This document shows, piece by piece, positions 1 through 5,684 of a stretch of 7,149 nucleotides of DNA (positions are counted from its first letter, which is position 1; every line of letters starts with the position of its first letter). Both the position numbers and the translations under genes were made by a program. This stretch comes from Akkermansia muciniphila (GTDB lineage Bacteria > Verrucomicrobiota > Verrucomicrobiia > Limisphaerales > UBA9464): NCBI GenBank assembly GCA_945873715.1, contig CAMCFL010000156.1:1-7149 (forward strand), written 5' to 3'. A model generated the notes under the pieces. That model was not told where the DNA came from and did no database searches. It saw nothing but the letters and a program-made list of their open reading frames with translations.

Positions 1-171
1 CTCACTCCCAAACCAACCAATCCCTTCAACCTTCGTTTCCTCCAAATGAACACTCAGGCGCTTTCCGTGGTAGAGCGGATCCGCCGGCGGCCAGGCAATC
101 CCGATCAGCATCCCCGCCAAAGCCGCCACGATCAGGGCGCTCCAGTACCATCGCCGCCGCGGAGGGCGCAT
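1..171 (-). CDS. Membrane-anchored protein, N-terminal fragment (runs off the left edge)
   Basis: Reading the minus strand from the ATG at 171 gives 57 codons without a stop up to base 1, so only the N-terminus is present. The product opens with a basic stretch (M-R-P-P-R-R-R), then one hydrophobic segment at about residues 9-27 (S-A-L-I-V-A-A-L-A-G-M-L-I-G-I-A), then D-P-L-Y-H-G-K-R-L-S. This is the layout of a signal anchor with the body outside the cytoplasm. An in-frame ATG at 195 would add eight residues; neither start has a well-spaced Shine-Dalgarno, although AGAAGG lies three bases before the 195 start. From memory, a similar 'D-P-x-Y-x-G-K-x-L-S' opening occurs in HEAT-repeat proteins of Verrucomicrobiota, but no HEAT repeat is visible here, so the function stays unknown. 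The gene is divergent from the VOC gene. Confidence 0.62.
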   Translation of the reverse strand, partial: MRPPRRRWYWSALIVAALAGMLIGIAWPPADPLYHGKRLSVHLEETKVEGIGWFGSE

Positions 172-207
172 GACGCTTTGGGTCCTGGTTTGCATGGGCC
201 TTCTGGG

Positions 208-227
208 TCGCCGCCTGAGGGCGGCGA
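208..227. repeat. Perfect hairpin in divergent intergenic gap
   Basis: An eight-base arm at 208-215 (tcgccgcc) pairs perfectly with 220-227 (ggcggcga) around a four-base loop (tgag). It lies just upstream of the minus-strand gene start at 171/195. It shares the octamer ctgagggc (215-222) with the neighbouring hairpin at 237-256, where the same octamer lies at 242-249. No T-tract follows on either strand, so it does not look like a Rho-independent terminator. Confidence 0.6.
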
Positions 228-236
228 TGTGAAAGC

Positions 237-260
237 GCCCGCTGAGGGCAGCGGGCCTAC
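237..260 (-). repeat. REP-like element: GTAG head plus perfect hairpin
   Basis: On the minus strand this reads GTAG (260-257) followed directly by an eight-base arm GCCCGCTG, a four-base loop CCCT and the exact complementary arm CAGCGGGC (ending at 237). A GTAG tetranucleotide immediately 5' of a short palindrome is the known architecture of REP elements mobilised by REP-associated tyrosine transposases (RAYTs). No RAYT gene is present in the window, so family membership is inferred from architecture alone. It could also simply act as a leader or transcript-stabilising hairpin. Confidence 0.5.
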
Positions 261-371
261 ATTCGTGACAACAAACTCAGGATGCGCCCGATGCTGGCAC
301 TCCATCAAGGGCGTCGTTGCCCGGACCGGATCATGGCGATAAAATCGCCGTCGAACCGAAGCCCGACTCCG

Positions 372-737
372 ATGAAGATGACCCGATTGATCCCGATGCT
401 GCCGGTCCGCAGCATGCCCGCCGCTGTGGATTTCTACTGTCAGAAGCTGGGCTTCGAGGTGGAGAAGCGGAACGACGACTGGGGCTGGGCCATGCTCCGG
501 TTTGATGAGTGTCGCCTGATGGTGGATCAATCGATCAACGCGCACCCGGCGGCCCATCGGGATCCGATCCTCTATCTCTACCCGGACGACATCGTCGCGT
601 ATCATCGTCGGGTCCGGGAGAGCGGCCTGACCGTGCCGGAACTGAGTGTGACGTTCTATGGGCTCACCGAGTTCCGGGTGAATGATCCGGATGGAAACCG
701 GCTCTGGATCGGTCAGGAGACGGCGACGAAGAACTGA
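372..737 (+). CDS. VOC / glyoxalase-bleomycin-resistance-fold protein
   Basis: The 121-residue product has the length of a small vicinal-oxygen-chelate protein. Its first half shows strand-helix-strand P-M-L-P-V-R-S-M-P-A-A-V-D-F-Y-C-x-K-L-G-F (8-28) and its C-terminus the family signature E-F-R-V-N-D-P-D-G-N-R-L-W-I (100-113). The position where metal-dependent glyoxalases carry a His in the first strand is P-M-L-P here, as in the bleomycin-resistance-like branch that binds ligands without catalysis; E100 remains. I therefore predict a cytosolic small-molecule-binding or detoxifying protein and cannot name the ligand. There is no signal peptide. I chose ATG 372 because the fold begins at once; in-frame ATGs at 282 and 333 would add low-complexity residues that do not resemble the family, and no start has a clear Shine-Dalgarno. 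The sialidase-like gene follows 20 bases downstream, suggesting cotranscription. Confidence 0.85.
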   Translation: MKMTRLIPMLPVRSMPAAVDFYCQKLGFEVEKRNDDWGWAMLRFDECRLMVDQSINAHPAAHRDPILYLYPDDIVAYHRRVRESGLTVPELSVTFYGLTEFRVNDPDGNRLWIGQETATKN

Positions 738-757
738 CGCCGTCCGTACTCGCTCTG

Positions 758-1981
758 ATGCACTCCACAGTCATGATCACCCTTCTCCATTGGCTTGCCA
801 GATTCGCCCTGTTGCTCGCCACGGACGGACTGCTTCGAGGCGGCGAGCCACCTGCATTCACCGTCAAACTGGAGACCGTCCTGAAGCAGGATGACGGCAG
901 GTTCCTCTGGTTCCACCCGAGGGCGACCGCAGTTCCGGGCGGCGTCGTGATGACCCTTCAGCAGCATCTCAAGGTCTCCGACTACTACTCCGGGTTGCAT
1001 GTCATGACCCGCACGGGCCTGGGCGGAGACTGGCAGGGCCCCGTGCTCCCCGCGGAGCTGGACTGGCGGAAGGAACCGAACGACGTCACCATCAGCGTGG
1101 CCGATGTCACCCCCGGATATCATGTCCCGACCAGGAAGGTCATCGCCCTCGGATGCAGGGTCCGGTATGGCCCTGCCGGTGAGCAACTCGACGATGTGAA
1201 ACGGGCGCATCAGACCGTCTACGCCGTGCTCGATCCGCGTTCCGGGCGCTGGACGCCGTGGCAGGCACTGGAGCTTCCGGCAGAGGAACAGTTCAACTTC
1301 GCCCGCAACGCCTGTTCCCAGTGGGTGGTGAAACCGAATGGCAACCTGCTGGTGCCGCTCTACATCGGCAAAAGCGCCGATGACCGATACGCCACCACGG
1401 TCGCGGAGTGCCGTTTTGACGGAGTGAAGCTGACCTACGTCCGACACGGCTCCATCCTTCGCCACGAAGAGGCCCGGGGTCTTTACGAGCCTTCCTTGAT
1501 CGCCTTCGATGGGCGCTACTTCCTTACCCTGCGCAACGACCTCCGCGGCTATCACAGCACCAGCGTCGACGGCCTGCGGTTTTCCGCCCCGGAACCCTGG
1601 ACGTTCGACGACGGCACCGAACTGGGCAGCTACAACACCCAACAACATTGGCTGGCCCACAGCGACGGACTCTTCCTGGTCTACACCCGGCGCGGTGCCG
1701 CCAACGACCACATCGTCCGCCACCGAGCTCCCCTGTTCATCGCTCAGGTCGATCCCGCCACACTCCGGGTCCTCCGTCGTACCGAGCAGATCCTCGTCCC
1801 CGAACGTGGCGCAGAACTCGGAAACTTCGGAGCCGCCGCCATCAGCGCCAACGAATCGTGGGTCACCGTCTCCGAGGGGATGTTCATGAAGGATTCCAAG
1901 GCTCGCGGAGCCGAGGGTGCGACGTTCGTGGCCCGCATCCGATGGACTCGACCGAACCGCCTTGCCGTGGCCATGCCCTAG
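758..1981 (+). CDS. Secreted sialidase / BNR-repeat-like beta-propeller protein
   Basis: The 407-residue product begins with a signal peptide: M6 onward gives M-I-T-L-L-H-W-L-A-R-F-A-L-L-L-A, with the mature part starting near residue 28-31. F-L-W-F-H-P-R-A (49-56) is the conserved entry to the propeller in this family of predicted exo-alpha-sialidases. Other conserved-looking stretches are Y-E-P-S-L-I-A-F-D-G (243-252), R-N-D-L-R-G-Y-H-S-T-S-V-D-G (259-272, the last part resembling a degenerate Asp-box), S-Y-N-T-Q-Q-H-W (from about 291), E-R-G-A-E-L-G-N-F-G (from 349) and T-V-S-E-G (to 374). Established family: six-bladed propellers cleaving terminal sialic acid or related sugars, or merely binding glycans. 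The canonical Arg triad and Tyr/Glu pair cannot be assigned confidently, so the substrate is open. The start is either ATG 758 or ATG 773; neither has a Shine-Dalgarno, and 773 gives the tidier signal peptide. It sits between the VOC and dienelactone hydrolase genes on the same strand. Confidence 0.8.
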   Translation: MHSTVMITLLHWLARFALLLATDGLLRGGEPPAFTVKLETVLKQDDGRFLWFHPRATAVPGGVVMTLQQHLKVSDYYSGLHVMTRTGLGGDWQGPVLPAELDWRKEPNDVTISVADVTPGYHVPTRKVIALGCRVRYGPAGEQLDDVKRAHQTVYAVLDPRSGRWTPWQALELPAEEQFNFARNACSQWVVKPNGNLLVPLYIGKSADDRYATTVAECRFDGVKLTYVRHGSILRHEEARGLYEPSLIAFDGRYFLTLRNDLRGYHSTSVDGLRFSAPEPWTFDDGTELGSYNTQQHWLAHSDGLFLVYTRRGAANDHIVRHRAPLFIAQVDPATLRVLRRTEQILVPERGAELGNFGAAAISANESWVTVSEGMFMKDSKARGAEGATFVARIRWTRPNRLAVAMP

Positions 1982-2076
1982 AGCCGCGGGCACACCACAG
2001 CAGGGCACGGAGCACGGGTCGCAGTCCCTCCCAGATCCTGCCTCCCATCTTGACACCGCCGGCGGCGGAGCGGGAC

Positions 2077-2083
2077 GGTGGAG
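2077..2083 (+). promoter_or_regulatory. Ribosome binding site deciding the start at 2090
   Basis: GGTGGAG lies six bases before the ATG at 2090. It supports that codon over the in-frame GTG at 2078, which falls inside this site. It is the only well-spaced Shine-Dalgarno-like sequence I find at a start in the window. Confidence 0.55.
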
Positions 2084-2089
2084 TCACCG

Positions 2090-2944
2090 ATGAGAACTCC
2101 TGCAATAACCCGCAATTCCCGCCGCGAATTCCTCGTCGCTTCGGCCGTGGCCGGAATCGCCCTGTCGGTCGGCCCGGTGAACGCACAGAACCTGGTCATG
2201 ACGCCTGCGGAGAGTCTGGATTGCGGGACCACCCGGATCCCCGGTGCGGACGGCACGATGATCCCCGTCTATCACGCGGCTCCCAAGCGGGCCGGAAAGT
2301 TCGCCACCGTGCTCGTCATCCCGGAGATCTGGGGTGCCCACGAACACATCAAGGACGTCGCCCGGCGCCTCGCCAAGGCGGGATACTTCGCCCTGGTCCT
2401 CGAACCCTATACCCGGATCGGCGACCTGACCCAACTCACCGAGATCAAGGACGTCATTGCCGGGGCCAATCGACTGACCGACGAACAGTGCTTCTCGGAT
2501 CTGGACGTCGCGGTCAAATGGGCCGGCAGCCAGCCGAAGGCGGACCTCGATCGTCTGGGCATCACCGGCTTCTGCCGCGGCGGCCGGACGACCTGGATGT
2601 ACACCGCCCACAGCAAGCGCATCAAAGCAGGCGTTGCCTGGTACGGGGGGCTGAATCCAAATCCTCCCGCCCAACCGCTCTCCCCCGTCGACATCGCCGC
2701 CAAGCTCCACGCACCGGTCCTGGGCCTCTACGGCGGAGCCGATCAGGGCATTCCCCAAGCCACCGTCGACCGTCTCCTCGCCGCCCTGGCGGCGTCGGAG
2801 ACCGGGAAGAAATCACAGATCCACGTCTATCCCGGTGCGCCACACGCCTTCCATGCGGACTACCGTCCGAGCTATCGGAAGACGGAGGCGGAGGATGGCT
2901 GGAAACGCATGCTCGCCTGGTTCACCCAGAACGGCGTGGTTTGA
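2090..2944 (+). CDS. Tat-exported dienelactone hydrolase family protein
   Basis: The 284-residue product has a twin-arginine signal: N-S-R-R-E-F-L (9-15), a hydrophobic stretch to about residue 28, and a likely cleavage V-N-A|Q after residue 32. The rest is an alpha/beta hydrolase of the dienelactone hydrolase family. The family triad is visible: nucleophile Cys162 in G-F-C-R-G-G, Asp218 in Y-G-G-A-D-Q-G-I-P, and His252 in G-A-P-H-A-F-H. Glu79 in P-E-I-W-G matches the Glu that restrains the cysteine in characterised enzymes. These enzymes open lactone or ester bonds, and classic members work in the cytosol on chlorocatechol breakdown products. Export here argues for another ester or lactone substrate outside the cytoplasm. 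ATG 2090 is preferred over GTG 2078 because of its ribosome binding site. The gene is about 108 bases after the sialidase-like gene on the same strand and ends the plus-strand group. Confidence 0.9.
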   Translation: MRTPAITRNSRREFLVASAVAGIALSVGPVNAQNLVMTPAESLDCGTTRIPGADGTMIPVYHAAPKRAGKFATVLVIPEIWGAHEHIKDVARRLAKAGYFALVLEPYTRIGDLTQLTEIKDVIAGANRLTDEQCFSDLDVAVKWAGSQPKADLDRLGITGFCRGGRTTWMYTAHSKRIKAGVAWYGGLNPNPPAQPLSPVDIAAKLHAPVLGLYGGADQGIPQATVDRLLAALAASETGKKSQIHVYPGAPHAFHADYRPSYRKTEAEDGWKRMLAWFTQNGVV

Positions 2945-2961
2945 GATCCGAAGCGGAGTAC

Positions 2962-3014
2962 TGAGTCTCCTCACTTCGACGCCTACCCCGTAGGCGACGA
3001 GGGAACGAGGCTCA
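2962..3014. repeat. Imperfect 53-base palindrome between convergent gene groups
   Basis: Arms 2962-2986 and 2990-3014 flank a three-base centre (ccc). The inner seven bases pair perfectly (cgcctac 2980-2986 with gtaggcg 2990-2996), and over the 25-base arms 19 positions are complementary by my count. It lies 17 bases after the stop of the dienelactone hydrolase gene and about 100 bases past the end of the facing minus-strand gene. It could end transcription from either side or be a dispersed palindromic repeat. It has no T-tract, so a classical intrinsic terminator is not supported. Confidence 0.6.
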
Positions 3015-3059
3015 CTCGGGTCTGGCGGCGGTCTCGCGAGTGTCCTGGACGAAATGGGT

Positions 3060-3078
3060 GAGCCGGAGCGTCGGCTAC
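3060..3078 (-). repeat. Small GTAG-headed hairpin, possible REP-like element
   Basis: On the minus strand this reads GTAGCCGACGCTCCGGCTC. The arms AGCCG and CGGCT pair around a six-base loop, with GT just 5'. The start resembles the GTAG head of the element at 237-260, and GTAGGCGACG occurs nearby at 2990-2999. The stem is short, so chance is possible. Confidence 0.3.
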
Positions 3079-3117
3079 AGGCGGATGTCGAAATCCCTCA
3101 GGTCCACCCGAACCGGT

Positions 3118-4266
3118 TCACGGCTTCCTGGCCTCCGCGCTCGGACGCCGGAGGACGACCAACGCGTTGGCACCGGGACGCGGTTGACCTTCGGACGGAC
3201 TGTTCACGACCTGACCGAGCACCCACATGGCGGCGGATCCACCGCCATCCAGGTTGATCGCTTCTTCGCAACCCAACTCCAGCATGTACGCCGCCAGCTC
3301 GGGAAAGGTCATTCCGACGGAAAGATCCGGCTGCCGGCCATCCACCTCGACGAGATAGAGGTGGGTCTTGTCCCATCCCATCGCCGAGCGCGGATGCCTC
3401 ACCTGAAAACTCGACCAAGTCATCGCCTTTCCTCCCCGCACCAGGGTGGGTCCTCCGCCCAGCGCCATCCCGACTCCGGTGAGGTCCGGTTGCGTGGCAA
3501 ACTCCAACTGAACTTCCGCTCCCCGGGGCAGATTCCGGACCGTCTCGGGCAGGCGCGACCCGATGGAGAGGACCAAGCCGTCCCGGGGAACGATGGAATC
3601 GCCGCCCGGTTTGATCTCGGTGACCCGGCCCCGGAGGGTCTTGCCGACCTGCAGGGGCAGCCAGGCCTGACCGGGAACGGGGGCCAGGATCAGGTCAACG
3701 CCACCGGACGACCGGGTGGTGGCTCCAATCATGGGGCTGTACAGGACCACCATCTCGGAGTCACGCAGCTCATTGAGGCCCATTGGGTGCGTGGACCCAT
3801 CGGGCCAACGCACCCGCAGGCTGGAGTTGAGGACCGCCGAATGCGGCTCCCCGGCGGCGTCGATCCAGAAGCCGGCATGGCCTGCGGGGGCGCTGATCAG
3901 CTCGCCATTGCGGATCTGGACGTCCCGGGGATCTCCCCGGTAATCGTCTTCGGTCGTATAGAAATCCCCATTCACCGCGGCCAGCGGTGTTCCCCAGGCG
4001 GCGGGCAGGTCCTTGATCTGATCGGTGAGCAGGCTCATTCCGATCCTTCCGGATCCGCCCGTGGTGCTGGTCAGGAAGAGGTCGCGGCGACTGCGATCAT
4101 ACTTGAAGACGTGGATCGACCAGTTGGGGTTGGAACGTTGGTCGTTCCGGTAGGAAAACCCACGGTCGGCGGGGATGGCCGTGAGGTCCGCGTCCTCCCC
4201 GTGGATCGGCACGAGGGGCAGAAGGACGAAGAGAACGGCCACCAGGCGGCCAACGCTCCTACGCAT
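3118..4266 (-). CDS. Secreted phosphodiester glycosidase (NAGPA domain), paralogue B
   Basis: With ATG at 4266 the product has 382 residues and a typical signal peptide: M-R-R-S-V-G-R, then L-V-A-V-L-F-V-L-L-P-L-V-P-I, then H-G-E-D. The rest matches the NAGPA/DUF2233 fold: A-A-V-N-G-D-F-Y (96-103), a G-G-G-P-T-L-V-R-G-G loop in the second half, R-H-P-R-S-A-M-G-W, V-E-V-D-G-R-Q-P, and the hallmark N-L-D-G-G-G-S at 338-344. The human relative removes GlcNAc from a GlcNAc-phosphomannose diester; bacterial members have few known substrates, so substrate is open here. In-frame ATGs at 4347 and 4407 exist. The first lies 13 bases after the upstream gene's stop and would fit translational coupling; the second would overlap that gene. 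I prefer 4266 because the signal peptide starts cleanly there, though no Shine-Dalgarno decides it. It is last in the minus-strand group and a tandem paralogue of the gene at 4361-5608. Confidence 0.87.
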   Translation of the reverse strand: MRRSVGRLVAVLFVLLPLVPIHGEDADLTAIPADRGFSYRNDQRSNPNWSIHVFKYDRSRRDLFLTSTTGGSGRIGMSLLTDQIKDLPAAWGTPLAAVNGDFYTTEDDYRGDPRDVQIRNGELISAPAGHAGFWIDAAGEPHSAVLNSSLRVRWPDGSTHPMGLNELRDSEMVVLYSPMIGATTRSSGGVDLILAPVPGQAWLPLQVGKTLRGRVTEIKPGGDSIVPRDGLVLSIGSRLPETVRNLPRGAEVQLEFATQPDLTGVGMALGGGPTLVRGGKAMTWSSFQVRHPRSAMGWDKTHLYLVEVDGRQPDLSVGMTFPELAAYMLELGCEEAINLDGGGSAAMWVLGQVVNSPSEGQPRPGANALVVLRRPSAEARKP

Positions 4267-4360
4267 TCCCGGGAGCCAACCGGTCGCCCCGATCGATCCA
4301 GCATCCCGAGCGGCCTTGAGGCCTCGCCAAGCAAGTTTCCAGGGCATCACGGGAGGGTTT

Positions 4361-5608
4361 TCATGGGCGCTGAACGGGATTCCGGACCAGGACCAACGAG
4401 TTGGCAATCGGTCGTTCTCGCCCGTCGCACGGGCTGTTCCGGATCTCGCCGTCGCACCAGAAAGTCGCGGATCCGCCGCCGTCGAGATTCATGGCTTCCT
4501 CGCATCCCAGCCTCAACATCGTGGCCCCCAACTCCTCCAGCGTCATCCCCACCGAAAGTTCCGGTTGCCGACCGTCGACCTCGACCAACACCAGATGCGT
4601 CCGACTCCATCCCATGGCCGAGCGGGGATGGCGCTGCAGCATCGAACGGAACTGGTAGGAATCGGTGCGGGGCGGAACAATCTTCAGGGTCTGGCCACCG
4701 CTGACGAGGAGGGGGCCGCCGCTGATCGCCTGCGTGGCCCCGGAAAGATCCGGGACCGTGGCGAGATCGATCTCCATCGACTTGCCCACCGGAACCGCCG
4801 CGAGGGTTGGATTCTTCCGCAACACTCCCGGCCCCACCGACAGGACCCATTGCCCGGGTTCGACCGGGCTGTTCCCCCCGTCGCGCACCTCCTTCACCGT
4901 GAAGGTCGCTCGCATCCCAACCCGGGCCGAAGCGGTGGAATTGGTTCCAGGTGGGACCAGGATCCATTCCCGCCCGCCGGAGGTGCGGGTCGCAGAACCG
5001 GCCATGGAAGTGTACAGGACCGCCTCGTTCGGTTCTCGATCCTCATTGAGCCCGACCGCCAGGCGGCTCTCGGGTGCCCACGAGACCCGGATGGACGATT
5101 CGATGTGGGTGGCATGCGGTTGGCCGCCTGGATCCAGCCAGAAGGCCACCCCCCCTATGGGCGCACTGATCAGTTCGCCATCAATGATCTGCAAGCCACG
5201 GGGGTCCCCCGCATAGGAACGGTCGCGCTCATAGAAGTCCCCGTTCACGGCGGCCATCGGACTCCCACTCGACGCCGGGATCGACCTGACCTGCTGGCTG
5301 AGGGTCGAGAGACCGAGCGCACCGCGTCGGGCATGCACCGAGACAAACCGGAAGTCACCGGTGTCCCGGCGGGCCCGGACCACATGCACGGACCAGGGGC
5401 CTCGCGGCAGATTCTCGTTGGTATAGCTGATTCCGGGAGCAAACTCCGCCGCCGACCGCGCCTGAGAACCGGCCTGAGACGATTGCCCGCAGCCGACCAA
5501 CGCCAGGGCGAGGAAGGCGGCAAGGAACGTCAGGCAACGATTGCCCTCCAGACGAGGCGGGGTACCCGCGATGCGGGATGCCTCCTTGGGATGGTGGGAA
5601 CAGCACAT
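4361..5608 (-). CDS. Lipoprotein phosphodiester glycosidase (NAGPA domain), paralogue A
   Basis: The 415-residue product has a hydrophobic segment L-T-F-L-A-A-F-L-A-L-A-L ending in the lipobox L-V-G-C (37-40), so Cys40 should be lipidated and the enzyme tethered to a membrane; residue 41 is Gly, not Asp. The NAGPA/DUF2233 domain shows A-A-V-N-G-D-F-Y (119-126), I-S-G-G-P-L-L-V-S-G-G, R-H-P-R-S-A-M-G-W, V-E-V-D-G-R-Q-P and N-L-D-G-G-G-S (374-380). Over the last 86 or so aligned residues it agrees with paralogue B at roughly 70 percent by eye, so the two arose by duplication. Two further cysteines near the end (385, 394) are absent from B. ATG 5608 is the first start after an in-frame TGA, but it leaves an unusually long 25-residue leader before the hydrophobic segment, and no in-frame ATG, GTG or TTG lies between. 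The propeller gene ends 76 bases upstream on the same strand. Confidence 0.88.
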   Translation of the reverse strand: MCCSHHPKEASRIAGTPPRLEGNRCLTFLAAFLALALVGCGQSSQAGSQARSAAEFAPGISYTNENLPRGPWSVHVVRARRDTGDFRFVSVHARRGALGLSTLSQQVRSIPASSGSPMAAVNGDFYERDRSYAGDPRGLQIIDGELISAPIGGVAFWLDPGGQPHATHIESSIRVSWAPESRLAVGLNEDREPNEAVLYTSMAGSATRTSGGREWILVPPGTNSTASARVGMRATFTVKEVRDGGNSPVEPGQWVLSVGPGVLRKNPTLAAVPVGKSMEIDLATVPDLSGATQAISGGPLLVSGGQTLKIVPPRTDSYQFRSMLQRHPRSAMGWSRTHLVLVEVDGRQPELSVGMTLEELGATMLRLGCEEAMNLDGGGSATFWCDGEIRNSPCDGRERPIANSLVLVRNPVQRP

Positions 5609-5643
5609 GGAATTGCTTCAGACCGGATCCAGGCGACCACTCG

Positions 5644-5654
5644 GTGTCAGACAC
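5644..5654. promoter_or_regulatory. Odd palindrome GTGTC-a-GACAC in an operon gap
   Basis: A perfect 11-base odd palindrome, set in ggtgtcagacacgtcccc, lies in the 76-base gap between the propeller gene and paralogue A. It could be a protein-binding site or part of a short dispersed repeat; I recall similar ggtgtcagacac motifs recurring in several bacterial genomes but cannot check this. It may equally be chance. Confidence 0.3.
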
Positions 5655-5684
5655 GTCCCCCCGCGAAAAGGTTCCGGTCGTTCC

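Noticed and set aside
132..605. Minus-strand frame of 157 codons crossing the intergenic hairpins
   Set aside because: It runs through both hairpins and antisense to the VOC gene; the real minus-strand gene here is in another frame starting at 171.
713..2056. Minus-strand open frame of 447 codons opposite the sialidase-like gene
   Set aside because: The plus-strand frame carries a signal peptide and propeller motifs; the minus frame shows no domain and spans the gene boundaries on both sides.
2050..2066. TTGACA-like box and ccgcc/ggcgg palindrome before the dienelactone hydrolase gene
   Set aside because: No -10 element follows at 16-18 bases, and a 10-base GC palindrome is expected often in this base composition.
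3040..4704. Plus-strand open frame of 554 codons
   Set aside because: It lies antisense to the two phosphodiester glycosidase genes, is rich in Arg, Pro, Gly and Ser, has no recognisable domain or signal peptide, and is explained by high GC on the opposite strand of real genes.
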